This document shows positions 7,850 through 13,937 of a stretch of 13,937 nt of DNA, piece after piece. Source of the DNA: Deltaproteobacteria bacterium (lineage in GTDB: Bacteria; Desulfobacterota; JAFDIG01); the NCBI GenBank assembly GCA_019308145.1, contig JAFDIG010000024.1, positions 1-13,937 on the forward strand. Reading direction: 5' to 3'. Position 1 is the first letter of the stretch. Each line of letters starts with the position of its first letter. The notes beneath the pieces are model-generated. The model was not told the DNA's origin, did no database searches, and saw only the letters and a list, made by a program, of their open reading frames with translations. Both the position numbers and the translations under genes were made by a program.

Positions 7850-7926
7850 GTCGAGGCATGGATTTAACATTTATAAATTCGAGGATTAAAAAGGGAAAAT
7901 CCCCGAATCGAGGTTCATGCCTTGAT
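7850..7926 (+). promoter_or_regulatory. Antiterminator of second B12 leader
   Basis: GTCGAGGCATGGA (7850-7862) pairs with TTCATGCCTTGAT (7914-7926), about 13 pairs including G-T wobbles. Nested inside, ATTCGAGGATT (7877-7887) pairs with AATCCCCGAAT (7898-7908) with one A-C mismatch. Together these stems take up most of both arms of the terminator at 7903-7930, so antiterminator and terminator cannot coexist. The pairing is seen in the sequence. That B12 binding favours the terminator is inference from how this riboswitch class usually works. GGAAAT at the aptamer start (7664-7669) could also pair with ATTTCC (7844-7849), a possible link between P1 and the switch. Confidence 0.7.
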
Positions 7927-7938
7927 TCGGATTTTTTT
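7903..7938 (+). terminator. Rho-independent terminator of second B12 leader
   Basis: CCGAATCGAGG (7903-7913) pairs with CCTTGATTCGG (7920-7930) over 11 pairs (one G-T), with a six-base TTCATG loop. After one A comes a run of seven T (7932-7938). It ends just before the ribosome site of the btuF-like gene (GGAGGTGAG, 7945-7953). Confidence 0.93.
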
Positions 7939-7958
7939 ATATCTGGAGGTGAGAGAAC

Positions 7959-9371
7959 ATGAAAAATTTAGCAAAAGCATTATTTGTAACTGTATTAATC
8001 ATTTTAGTATTATCTGGTGCTAAGGCTCAAGCAGATTATGTTTTAACAGACCTTGGTGGAAGAAGAATTATAATAACACATCCTTATAAAAGAATAATCT
8101 CATTATATGGAGCACACACCGAAAATTTATTTTCTCTTGGCTTAAGTGATAAAATTATTGGAGTTTCTAGAAATGAAGCATTTCCTCCTGAAGTTTTAAG
8201 AAAACCTGTTTTCAGCTATCATGATGACCCTGAAAAATTTATAGGGATGAGACCTGATTTAGTACTCATTCGACCCATGATAGACAGGGGATATAAGCCT
8301 TTTGTAAAAAAATTAGAGGTTGCAGGTATAACCATTGTATCATTACAGCCTAAATCGGTAACGGAAATGTATAATTACTGGAGGGATCTTGGAAGATTAA
8401 CGGGTAGAGAAAAACAGGCTGAAGAGATGATAAAGGAATTTAATAGGCGAATTAATGAGATAAAAAAAATTGTTGCTACTATCCCAAAAGAGAAAAGAAA
8501 AAAGGTATATTTTGAAGCAATTCACAGAAGAATGAAGACCTTTTCGCCAAAGTCAATTGCAATATTAGCTCTTGAAACGGCTGGAGGTATAAATGTTGCC
8601 AGAGATGCAGTTGCAGTAAAAGGGACAAATATAGCATTTTATGGCAAAGAAAAGATACTCTCTCATGCTGCAGAAATTGATGTTTATCTTGCTCAAAGAG
8701 GAGCAATGAACCATATAACTATAGCAAAAATAAAACAGGAGGCAGGTTATGGAATAATCAAGGCAGTTAGAAACAATCAGATATATATAATAGATGAAAA
8801 AATTGTTTCTCGTCCTACATTAAGGCTTGCGGATGGGATTTATGAGATAGGGAGAATTTTATACCCGGAAAAATTTAACGATGTAACAAACTTACTGAAT
8901 ATTAAAAAGTTGAACCATGCTCAATATGCTGAAATGTTTGTTAAGCTTTTTAATATTCCTATTAAAACACCTGATTATTACCATGATATTAAAAAGCGCT
9001 CTGGTAGAGTACATAAATATGGTGATTTTAGAGATATTTCTTACAGAGGAAATGTTTACAAGTTTGCTGAAACGATGGCCTACCGTGGATTACTCTATAA
9101 CCCAGATAAATATCATTTTTATCCTAAACGATATATAACGAGGAAAGAAGTAGCTTACTCCTTCTTTGTAATTAAAGACCTTCCGGAAGTCAAAGACTTC
9201 AAAATAAAGGATGTTCCTGAAACTTATTCTGTATATGAACAGATAAAAACTGTGGTTGGGTTAGGAATAATGAAGCTTGATAGAAATGGATTGTTTAATC
9301 CTGATGGGAATGTTTCAGGAAGAGAACTTTTTGAAATGGTTAAAAAAGTGAAAAAATTAATGCTCGACTGA
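7959..9371 (+). CDS. BtuF-like ABC substrate-binding protein with C-terminal SLH-like repeats
   Basis: This is the extracytoplasmic ligand-binding component of a cobalamin/siderophore-class importer. Residues 1-25 form a signal peptide (hydrophobic core 7-20, probable cleavage after AQA); there is no lipobox cysteine. Residues about 27-305 match the TroA-like/Peripla_BP_2 fold: RIISLYGAHTENLFSLGL (45-62), RPDLVLI (98-104), and a long helix then IKAVRNNQIYIIDE (267-280). A helical linker (306-345) leads to two SLH-like repeats, about 356-406 (FRDI, RGLL, FYP, ITRKEVA) and 412-465 (KDVP, GLGIMKLDRNGLFNPDGNV, SGRELFEMV). At 470 residues it is far longer than plain BtuF (about 250-320). The tail probably holds it to the cell wall or envelope in place of a lipid anchor. 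B12 control and a btuC/btuD pair support corrinoid uptake, but a metal or tetrapyrrole ligand is possible. Confidence 0.82.
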   Translation: MKNLAKALFVTVLIILVLSGAKAQADYVLTDLGGRRIIITHPYKRIISLYGAHTENLFSLGLSDKIIGVSRNEAFPPEVLRKPVFSYHDDPEKFIGMRPDLVLIRPMIDRGYKPFVKKLEVAGITIVSLQPKSVTEMYNYWRDLGRLTGREKQAEEMIKEFNRRINEIKKIVATIPKEKRKKVYFEAIHRRMKTFSPKSIAILALETAGGINVARDAVAVKGTNIAFYGKEKILSHAAEIDVYLAQRGAMNHITIAKIKQEAGYGIIKAVRNNQIYIIDEKIVSRPTLRLADGIYEIGRILYPEKFNDVTNLLNIKKLNHAQYAEMFVKLFNIPIKTPDYYHDIKKRSGRVHKYGDFRDISYRGNVYKFAETMAYRGLLYNPDKYHFYPKRYITRKEVAYSFFVIKDLPEVKDFKIKDVPETYSVYEQIKTVVGLGIMKLDRNGLFNPDGNVSGRELFEMVKKVKKLMLD

Positions 9372-9492
9372 AAGATTGCAAAAAATTTTTTTAAAAATAT
9401 TTAAACCTTAAGGTTAAGAGAAAGGAGGTGATGAAAAGCAGTTTTTATGAAAAGAATAATTTTTAAAATAAAAATTTATAGGAGGTTAAAAA
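9372..9492 (+). other. Intergenic region with palindrome and a second strong Shine-Dalgarno sequence
   Basis: There is no convincing gene. A perfect 12-bp palindrome AACCTTAAGGTT lies at 9404-9415. AAAGGAGGTGATG at 9421-9433, nearly perfectly complementary to the 16S 3' end, precedes only tiny frames: 11 codons from ATG 9431, which is too close, and 21 codons from ATG 9447, which is too far. The working ribosome site of cbiK is the separate AGGAGG at 9480-9485, seven bases before its ATG. Confidence 0.5.
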
Positions 9493-10488
9493 ATGAAAAG
9501 AACAAAACTTAGCTTTTTTGTTGTTTTAATAGTTTTTTCAATGATTTTCTATGGAATCTTTTTTATGAAAGAGGCTAACGCGATGATGGGACAGGAAAAT
9601 AAAAAAGCCATCGTTATTGCAGCTTTTGGTACTTCTTATCCTTCTGCTTTAAAGGCGATTACAAATATAAAAAAACAGGTCGAGGAAAAATTCCCAGGAA
9701 TTAACGTGAAAGTTGCATTCACTTCGAACATAATAAGAAATATTTGGCATGGCAGACAGAAGGATAAAACTTTTTTAAATCAGTATAAATGGATACCTAA
9801 AGAGATATTATATGTTAAAGGGCCTCTTGCAACTATAGCCGATCTTCAGGATGAAGGATATAGAACGATAATTGTTCAACCAGCCCATATTTATGCGGGG
9901 GAAGAGTATACAGATCTGAACTCATACATTAATGGCTTAAATATGATTAAAACTATAAAGGAAAAATATATGCCTTTTGTAAAATTGGTTATTGGAAGAC
10001 CAGCTCTTGGAGTTCCGGGTCCAATACATGATTATCATGAAGATCTTGAAGCAGCAGCCAGAGCAGTATCTAATGATGTTGCTTATGCAAAAAAGAATAG
10101 AGCTGCACTCGTTTATATGGGCCATGGGAATGAATATTATTCAACTGGTATCTATATTGAGTTTCAAGAAACAATGCGGAAAATGTATCATGGTGTTAAT
10201 ATATACGTGGGCACTGTTGAGGGATTTCCGTCGCTTGATGATGTACTAACAAGCTTGAAAAAGGATAAAGTCAAGAAGGTTGTTTTAAAGCCATTTATGG
10301 TTGTTGCAGGAGATCATGCTCATAATGATATGGCGGGAAGTGGGGATGATTCATGGAAAAATACTTTTAAAAGAGCTGGCATAAGAGTTATTCCTGTTAT
10401 AAAAGGTCTTGGAGAAAATTATAAATGGAATGAGATATATATAGAACATATCAAAGATGCTGCAAAGGATAACGGGATAAAGCTTTAA
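9493..10488 (+). CDS. cbiK: Sirohydrochlorin cobaltochelatase, predicted exported (CbiK-P type)
   Basis: CbiK inserts Co2+ into sirohydrochlorin without ATP. The 331-residue protein starts with a signal peptide (positive MKRTK, hydrophobic 8-24, cleavage likely after EANA at 30), leaving about 300 residues, somewhat above the roughly 260 of cytoplasmic CbiK. AIVIAAFGTSYPSALKAI (39-56) is the family N-terminal signature. YMGHGNEYYS (208-217) with His211 and VVAGDHAHNDMAGSGDDSW (270-288) with His275 supply the paired metal-site histidines. IVQPAHIYAGEEY (127-139) is also typical. Exported CbiK is known in Desulfovibrio (CbiKP), where a role in metal or tetrapyrrole transport has been discussed. 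Here it sits between a btuF-like gene and btuC/btuD, which favours a transport-linked job. Whether it serves biosynthesis, scavenging or metal delivery is open. Confidence 0.92.
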   Translation: MKRTKLSFFVVLIVFSMIFYGIFFMKEANAMMGQENKKAIVIAAFGTSYPSALKAITNIKKQVEEKFPGINVKVAFTSNIIRNIWHGRQKDKTFLNQYKWIPKEILYVKGPLATIADLQDEGYRTIIVQPAHIYAGEEYTDLNSYINGLNMIKTIKEKYMPFVKLVIGRPALGVPGPIHDYHEDLEAAARAVSNDVAYAKKNRAALVYMGHGNEYYSTGIYIEFQETMRKMYHGVNIYVGTVEGFPSLDDVLTSLKKDKVKKVVLKPFMVVAGDHAHNDMAGSGDDSWKNTFKRAGIRVIPVIKGLGENYKWNEIYIEHIKDAAKDNGIKL

Positions 10489-10489
10489 A

Positions 10490-11545
10490 ATGCCAATGGC
10501 TAGAAAAAACCGGGCTTCCTCATATTGGGGAGGCCCGACATTTTTAATACTTTTTTTAGTTTTAATCGTTTCACTAATAATATCAACAGGTAAAGGTTAC
10601 ATAAAAATATCCCCGAGTACCGTAGTAGATATTCTATACAGAGGTATAATCGGTGAATTACCTGATAAGGGTACTAATCTGGAAATTAATTATTATGTTA
10701 TTTGGCAGGTAAGACTACCGAGAATACTCACAGCAATGGTTGTTGGTGGAAGTCTTTCAATGGCAGGTGTGATATTTCAAGCCATACTTGTTAATCCACT
10801 TGCAGATCCATATACTCTTGGAGTCTCAGCTGGGGCAGCTTTCGGAGCATCAATAGCTTTATTATTAAATATTCCTTTCCTTGGAATATATTCTGTTTCA
10901 ATATTTGCGTTTTTTGGTGCTCTTTTAACTCTTGTAGCAGTGATTTTTTTATCTTCTAATAGTGGTGATATATCATCAAATAACTTAATCCTTTCCGGCA
11001 TAATAGTTTCTGCCATTCTTGCTGCATGCATAAGTTTTATTAAATATATTGCTGATGAGAGAGTTTCTGTAATAATCTTCTGGTTAATGGGAAGTTTTAA
11101 TTCAAAAACATGGATTGAGTTTTTTGTTGTTTCTATTTCTACATTTATAGGTTTTTTAATAAGTTTTTATTTTTCAAGAGATATTAATTTAATGACTCTT
11201 GGAGATAGGTCTGCCTCAGCACTTGGTATACGTCCATCAAGATTAAGAATAATTCTTCTTATTACTGCATCTATGATAACAGCAGTATCCGTATCGGTAT
11301 CTGGAATTATTGGGTTTGTTGGATTGGTAGTACCACACCTTATGAGATTTATTATAGGTCCTGATAACAGAAAATTATTACCGGTCTCCACCCTAGCTGG
11401 AGCTGTAATTTTACTCTGGGCGGATACAATTACAAGAGCTTTCCTACCAAGAGAGATTCCTATAGGTGTTTTGACAGCTCTTATAGGAGGACCTTTTTTC
11501 TGTTTTATATTTAAAAGGAGAAAGAATATAGGGTTTTATGGATAA
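10490..11545 (+). CDS. btuC: FecCD/BtuC-family ABC transporter permease
   Basis: This is an inner-membrane permease of the cobalamin/iron-siderophore importer family, which works as a dimer. The 351 residues contain about ten hydrophobic segments. Family motifs are RLPRILTAMVVGGSLSMAG (75-93), NPLADPYTLGVSAGAAFG (102-119), the ATPase-coupling region LGDRSASALGI (237-247), GFVGLVVPHLMR (275-286) and REIPIGVLTALIGGPFF (321-337). The start ATG follows the cbiK stop by one base, without a strong ribosome site, implying translational coupling; ATG 10496 is an alternative. The last eight bases overlap the ATPase gene. Vitamin B12 as cargo is inferred from the riboswitch; the sequence alone does not separate BtuC from FecC/FhuB relatives. 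Confidence 0.9.
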   Translation: MPMARKNRASSYWGGPTFLILFLVLIVSLIISTGKGYIKISPSTVVDILYRGIIGELPDKGTNLEINYYVIWQVRLPRILTAMVVGGSLSMAGVIFQAILVNPLADPYTLGVSAGAAFGASIALLLNIPFLGIYSVSIFAFFGALLTLVAVIFLSSNSGDISSNNLILSGIIVSAILAACISFIKYIADERVSVIIFWLMGSFNSKTWIEFFVVSISTFIGFLISFYFSRDINLMTLGDRSASALGIRPSRLRIILLITASMITAVSVSVSGIIGFVGLVVPHLMRFIIGPDNRKLLPVSTLAGAVILLWADTITRAFLPREIPIGVLTALIGGPFFCFIFKRRKNIGFYG

Positions 11546-12323
11546 AGTGATATTAGCTTTAAATAAGCTTACTTTTAATTATGGGAATAACAGAGTTTTA
11601 AATAATATATCCCTCGATTTTGAAAAAGGTAAATTTTATGGGGTTCTTGGCCCTAATGGTTGTGGGAAAACTACGTTGCTTGATATTATAATTAAATACA
11701 AAGTACCAGTTTCGGGGAATATTAAGATAAAGAATAAATATATTAAAGAATATTCTAATGAGGAAATTGCAAAGACAGTGTCTATAGTCCCTCAGGATTT
11801 TTATATCAATTTTCCTTTTACTGTTGAAAATATAATATGGATGGGAAGATATCCATATATCCCGAGATTTTCTTCCCCCGGTGAGGAAAATAAAGAAATT
11901 GTTGATAGGGTCATTGAAGATTTAGAATTGTGTGATTTGAGAAATAAATTAATTACAAAGTTAAGCGGTGGTGAAAAACAGAGAGTTGTATTTGCAAGAG
12001 CGATTGCTCAGAATACTCCTATACTTCTTATAGATGAAGGAACTTCAAATATGGATATAAGACATAGTATTTACATATTGAATTATGTAAAAAACCTTGT
12101 AAAAAATTATGGGAAAACAATCATTGCTGTTTTTCATAATTTAAATCTCGCATCTTTATACTGTGATAACCTTGTGTTTATTAAAAATGGGCATATCATT
12201 GCTTCTGGAAAAACGGAAAAAGTATTTTGCAAGGAAATAATAGAAGATACCTTTGATGTAAAATGTCATATATATGGAGAAAGTAGTACAGGTAAAAAAC
12301 AGATGATATGGAATATACAATGA
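11538..12323 (+). CDS. btuD: BtuD/FecE-family ABC transporter ATP-binding protein
   Basis: This is the cytoplasmic ATPase that drives the permease above. The 261 residues contain Walker A GPNGCGKT (38-45), Q-loop Gln86 (VPQDF), the WMGRYPYIPRF stretch (101-111) characteristic of the cobalamin/siderophore branch, signature LSGGEKQR (142-149), Walker B ILLIDE (162-167) and H-loop His200. All catalytic elements are intact. The residue after the Walker B glutamate is Gly (DEGTSNMD) where most relatives have Pro, a mild oddity. The gene overlaps btuC by eight bases and closes the transport block. No clear terminator follows. Confidence 0.93.
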   Translation: MDKVILALNKLTFNYGNNRVLNNISLDFEKGKFYGVLGPNGCGKTTLLDIIIKYKVPVSGNIKIKNKYIKEYSNEEIAKTVSIVPQDFYINFPFTVENIIWMGRYPYIPRFSSPGEENKEIVDRVIEDLELCDLRNKLITKLSGGEKQRVVFARAIAQNTPILLIDEGTSNMDIRHSIYILNYVKNLVKNYGKTIIAVFHNLNLASLYCDNLVFIKNGHIIASGKTEKVFCKEIIEDTFDVKCHIYGESSTGKKQMIWNIQ

Positions 12324-12401
12324 TTTTTTAAATACGAGATTCACGGTTGACCTATTATAGTAATGATACTCCAAGTACGTGCTTAATAGAGAATTCCAAA
12401 G
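12324..12401. other. Convergent intergenic gap without a recognisable terminator
   Basis: The btuD-side operon (plus) and the FN3/TPR gene (minus) converge here. I see only a weak four-pair hairpin near 12372-12383 and no stem followed by a T run on either strand. Ending of the two transcripts may depend on Rho or happen inside the opposite gene. Confidence 0.4.
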
Positions 12402-13478
12402 TCAATTTATCTTTTTCAGTATTCTGTCAATCCATGTATCAGCTTCCCTTTTATAGTAAGGAAAGTCTTTGCAAAGTATAAAATATTTAAGAGCCTTTTT
12501 ATAATTCTTGATGTAGAAATAGCTCTGTCCGAGATAAAAGTATATTTTTGATTTTTGTCTTCCTGTGGTCGGGTAGGCTCTTAATATCCAATTCAGCTCC
12601 TGAATTGTTCTTCTGTACCTTCCTCTTAAAAAGTATAGGGATATTGTCCTGTTTATGATTGTTGATGTTTTAATTTTGTTTTTTGATGGTACTTTTTTTA
12701 TCTTTTTTATTTTTTCAGGAGGTGTCTTTTTAATCTTTTTTTCTTCTTTCGGAGGAAGTTTTTTAACCTGAACCTTTGGTTGAAGTATTTTTTTTAATTT
12801 AAATGGTTGAATCGTTAAGTTATAACTAGGTGATAATTTTTCATTTTTAACTCCCAACCTATTCTGGACTGTAACGACAAAAAAGTAATCTAAACCCCTC
12901 TGTATTTTTATGCTGAAATTATTTGTTGGGCCGACAATTATTTGGTTTGGTTTTAATTTTTCAAGTTTGTTAATTTTTTTATTACTAATAAATAAAAAGT
13001 ACTTCCAGTTTTTATACACGGGATTTATATAGATAGATATTTTATCATCTTTCTGATTTATTATTTTAGTAATTTTTACTATTTCTGGAGCGGGTGAGAA
13101 GTCTACAGGATAGATAAGGGTATTTTGAAGTGGAATGAGTTTTTTAAAATCGTGGCCATTTTTTGTTGCTATAACAGCATAGTAATAGTTACCATCCTTC
13201 TCTGGTATATCCTTAAAGGGTATATCTGATGATTTAATTATTTTTATTAAATTTTTGTCAGTCAGGTCGACAGTTTTTAGTATTGCAGAGGTTGATCTGT
13301 ATATTTTGTAATTATATGATTGGTCTTTTAGTGGGTCGAAGTTTATTAGGATATAACCATTTTGATATTTTACTGTTAAAAGGGAAGAAAATGGAATATT
13401 CTTATTTTCCTGGGGATAAGCGTTTATATAAATTAGGAGCATCAGGCATAATGTTATGCCAATAATTACTTTTATCAT
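12402..13478 (-). CDS. Exported protein with FN3-like domains, Lys/Pro-rich linker and TPR-like C-terminus
   Basis: I do not recognise a named family. From ATG 13478 (a TTG one codon upstream at 13481 is also possible) the product has 358 residues. Residues 1-20 form a signal peptide with a cut site after INA. Two beta-rich, fibronectin-III-like segments follow, about 28-125 (with YNYKIYRSTS and GNYYYAVIATKNG) and 130-225 (with FFVVTVQNRLGVKNEKLSPSY). A strongly basic Lys/Pro-rich linker (226-272) leads to a helical C-terminus (275-355) whose YFYLGQSYFYIKNYKKALKYF stretch looks like a TPR unit. The likely site is periplasmic or surface, as a scaffold or envelope-organising protein. Similar FN3-plus-TPR layouts are frequent in spirochaetes (recollection, not a search). 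It has its own promoter and is unlinked in function to the B12 genes. Confidence 0.75.
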   Translation of the reverse strand: MIKVIIGITLCLMLLIYINAYPQENKNIPFSSLLTVKYQNGYILINFDPLKDQSYNYKIYRSTSAILKTVDLTDKNLIKIIKSSDIPFKDIPEKDGNYYYAVIATKNGHDFKKLIPLQNTLIYPVDFSPAPEIVKITKIINQKDDKISIYINPVYKNWKYFLFISNKKINKLEKLKPNQIIVGPTNNFSIKIQRGLDYFFVVTVQNRLGVKNEKLSPSYNLTIQPFKLKKILQPKVQVKKLPPKEEKKIKKTPPEKIKKIKKVPSKNKIKTSTIINRTISLYFLRGRYRRTIQELNWILRAYPTTGRQKSKIYFYLGQSYFYIKNYKKALKYFILCKDFPYYKREADTWIDRILKKIN

Positions 13479-13568
13479 CAATAATATTCTCGTTTTTAGA
13501 ATAGTAACATATCCTTAATTAATAATCGTCATTTGAATAATAAGGTTAAGATATCTTTGAATGGGATT

Positions 13569-13596
13569 ATTATATAGGGTTATTATGGATGAACAA
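13569..13596 (-). promoter_or_regulatory. Candidate sigma-70-type promoter of the FN3/TPR gene
   Basis: On the minus strand, TTGTTC (13596-13591) and a perfect TATAAT (13574-13569) are separated by 16 bases. Transcription would begin near 13562, leaving a leader of about 84 bases before the start codon at 13478. It lies between the metK terminator and the gene, as expected for an independent unit. Confidence 0.6.
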
Positions 13597-13614
13597 TCGT
13601 AAAAAATCATATGT

Positions 13615-13650
13615 TAAAAAATAAAAAAGCCGGGAAAAAATATCCCGGCC
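13615..13650 (-). terminator. Rho-independent terminator of metK
   Basis: On the minus strand GCCGGGA (13649-13643) pairs perfectly with TCCCGGC (13635-13629) over a seven-base loop, and is followed by a T-rich run (TTTTTTATTTTTT, complement of 13628-13616). It stands about 32 bases past the metK stop. Confidence 0.93.
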
Positions 13651-13681
13651 TGAAATTTGTGTTTTTTGAATGGGCTAATTT

Positions 13682-13937
13682 TTATTTTATAGCCTTTTTA
13701 ATTTCTTCTATTTTGTCAGTTTTTTCCCAGGTAAAATCATCTCTCCCAAAGTGACCATAGGCAGCAGTTTTTTTATAGATTGGTTTTCTAAGATCCAACA
13801 TATCAATAATTCCTGCGGGAGTGAGGTCAAATACCTTCTTCACAGCTCTTACTATGGCTTCATCATCGACCTGGCCTGTGCCGTAGGTATTTACCATAAT
13901 GGAAACCGGTTCAGCTACTCCTATAGCATAGGCAAAC
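13682..13937 (-). CDS. metK: S-adenosylmethionine synthetase, C-terminal part (cut by window edge)
   Basis: MetK makes S-adenosylmethionine from methionine and ATP. About 84 C-terminal codons are present; the 5' part lies beyond base 13937. The frame reads through the edge as FAYAIGVAEPVSIMVNTYGTG, then DLTPAGIIDMLDLRKPIY and KKTAAYGHFGRDDFTWEKTD, all hallmark MetK C-terminal motifs. An internal ATG (13897) is not the real start. The stop is TAA at 13684-13682, and a strong terminator follows. The enzyme supplies the methyl donor used by the CobA and CbiL methylases in this window, although the gene is transcribed separately and is a general housekeeping gene. Confidence 0.97.
   Translation of the reverse strand, partial: FAYAIGVAEPVSIMVNTYGTGQVDDEAIVRAVKKVFDLTPAGIIDMLDLRKPIYKKTAAYGHFGRDDFTWEKTDKIEEIKKAIK

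Noticed and set aside
7771..7962. 63-codon open frame upstream of the btuF-like gene
   Set aside because: It lies across the aptamer's 3' half, the antiterminator and the terminator; its sequence is explained by riboswitch structure and it has no ribosome site.
13546..13555. AAGATATCTT palindrome in the gap before the FN3/TPR gene
   Set aside because: A 10-bp AT-rich palindrome is expected by chance in sequence of this composition, and nothing ties it to a site elsewhere.
1..13937. CRISPR arrays, tRNA or rRNA genes, insertion sequences, prophage or defence genes
   Set aside because: I looked for regular spaced repeats, cloverleaf and CCA-end patterns, transposase or integrase motifs and found none; the window reads as a metabolic locus.

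Overview
The window is an AT-rich bacterial locus built around tetrapyrrole and cobalamin (vitamin B12) biosynthesis and uptake. Two B12-sensing leaders each head a block of same-strand genes. The five-carbon (glutamyl-tRNA) route to ALA, a CbiK-type cobaltochelatase and a CbiL-type C20-methyltransferase indicate the anaerobic, early-cobalt-insertion pathway. Signal peptides, an SLH-tailed binding protein and an exported FN3/TPR-type protein suggest a free-living anaerobe, perhaps with two membranes. The FN3-like plus TPR architecture recalls spirochaetes, but nothing here fixes the phylum.

Bases 1-301: the 3' half of a cobalamin riboswitch cut by the window edge, a rho-independent terminator, then an AT-rich leader with a 17-bp palindrome next to the first ribosome binding site. 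Bases 302-7663: a tight seven-gene run, cbiL, sirC (interrupted by one in-frame TAA), hemA, hemC, cobA/hemD fusion, hemB, hemL. Genes overlap or lie a few bases apart, so they are probably one transcript. Bases 7665-7938: a second, complete cobalamin riboswitch with a well-defined antiterminator/terminator pair. Bases 7959-12323: a btuF-like binding protein carrying C-terminal SLH-like repeats, a signal-peptide-bearing cbiK, a btuC-like permease and a btuD-like ATPase. Bases 12402-13937, minus strand: an exported FN3-like/TPR-like protein of unknown function with its own promoter, and the 3' end of metK with its terminator.

Together the enzymes cover an unbroken path: glutamyl-tRNA to ALA (HemA, HemL), to porphobilinogen (HemB), to hydroxymethylbilane (HemC), to uroporphyrinogen III (HemD), to precorrin-2 (CobA), to sirohydrochlorin (SirC), to cobalt-sirohydrochlorin (CbiK), to cobalt-factor III (CbiL). 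No heme-branch gene (hemE, hemN/F, hemH) is present, and the whole uroporphyrinogen pathway lies behind a B12 riboswitch. This suggests that the pathway mainly or only feeds corrinoids here. The two puzzles are that sirC is broken by a stop codon and that the only chelatase in the window is predicted to be exported and sits inside an ABC-importer operon.
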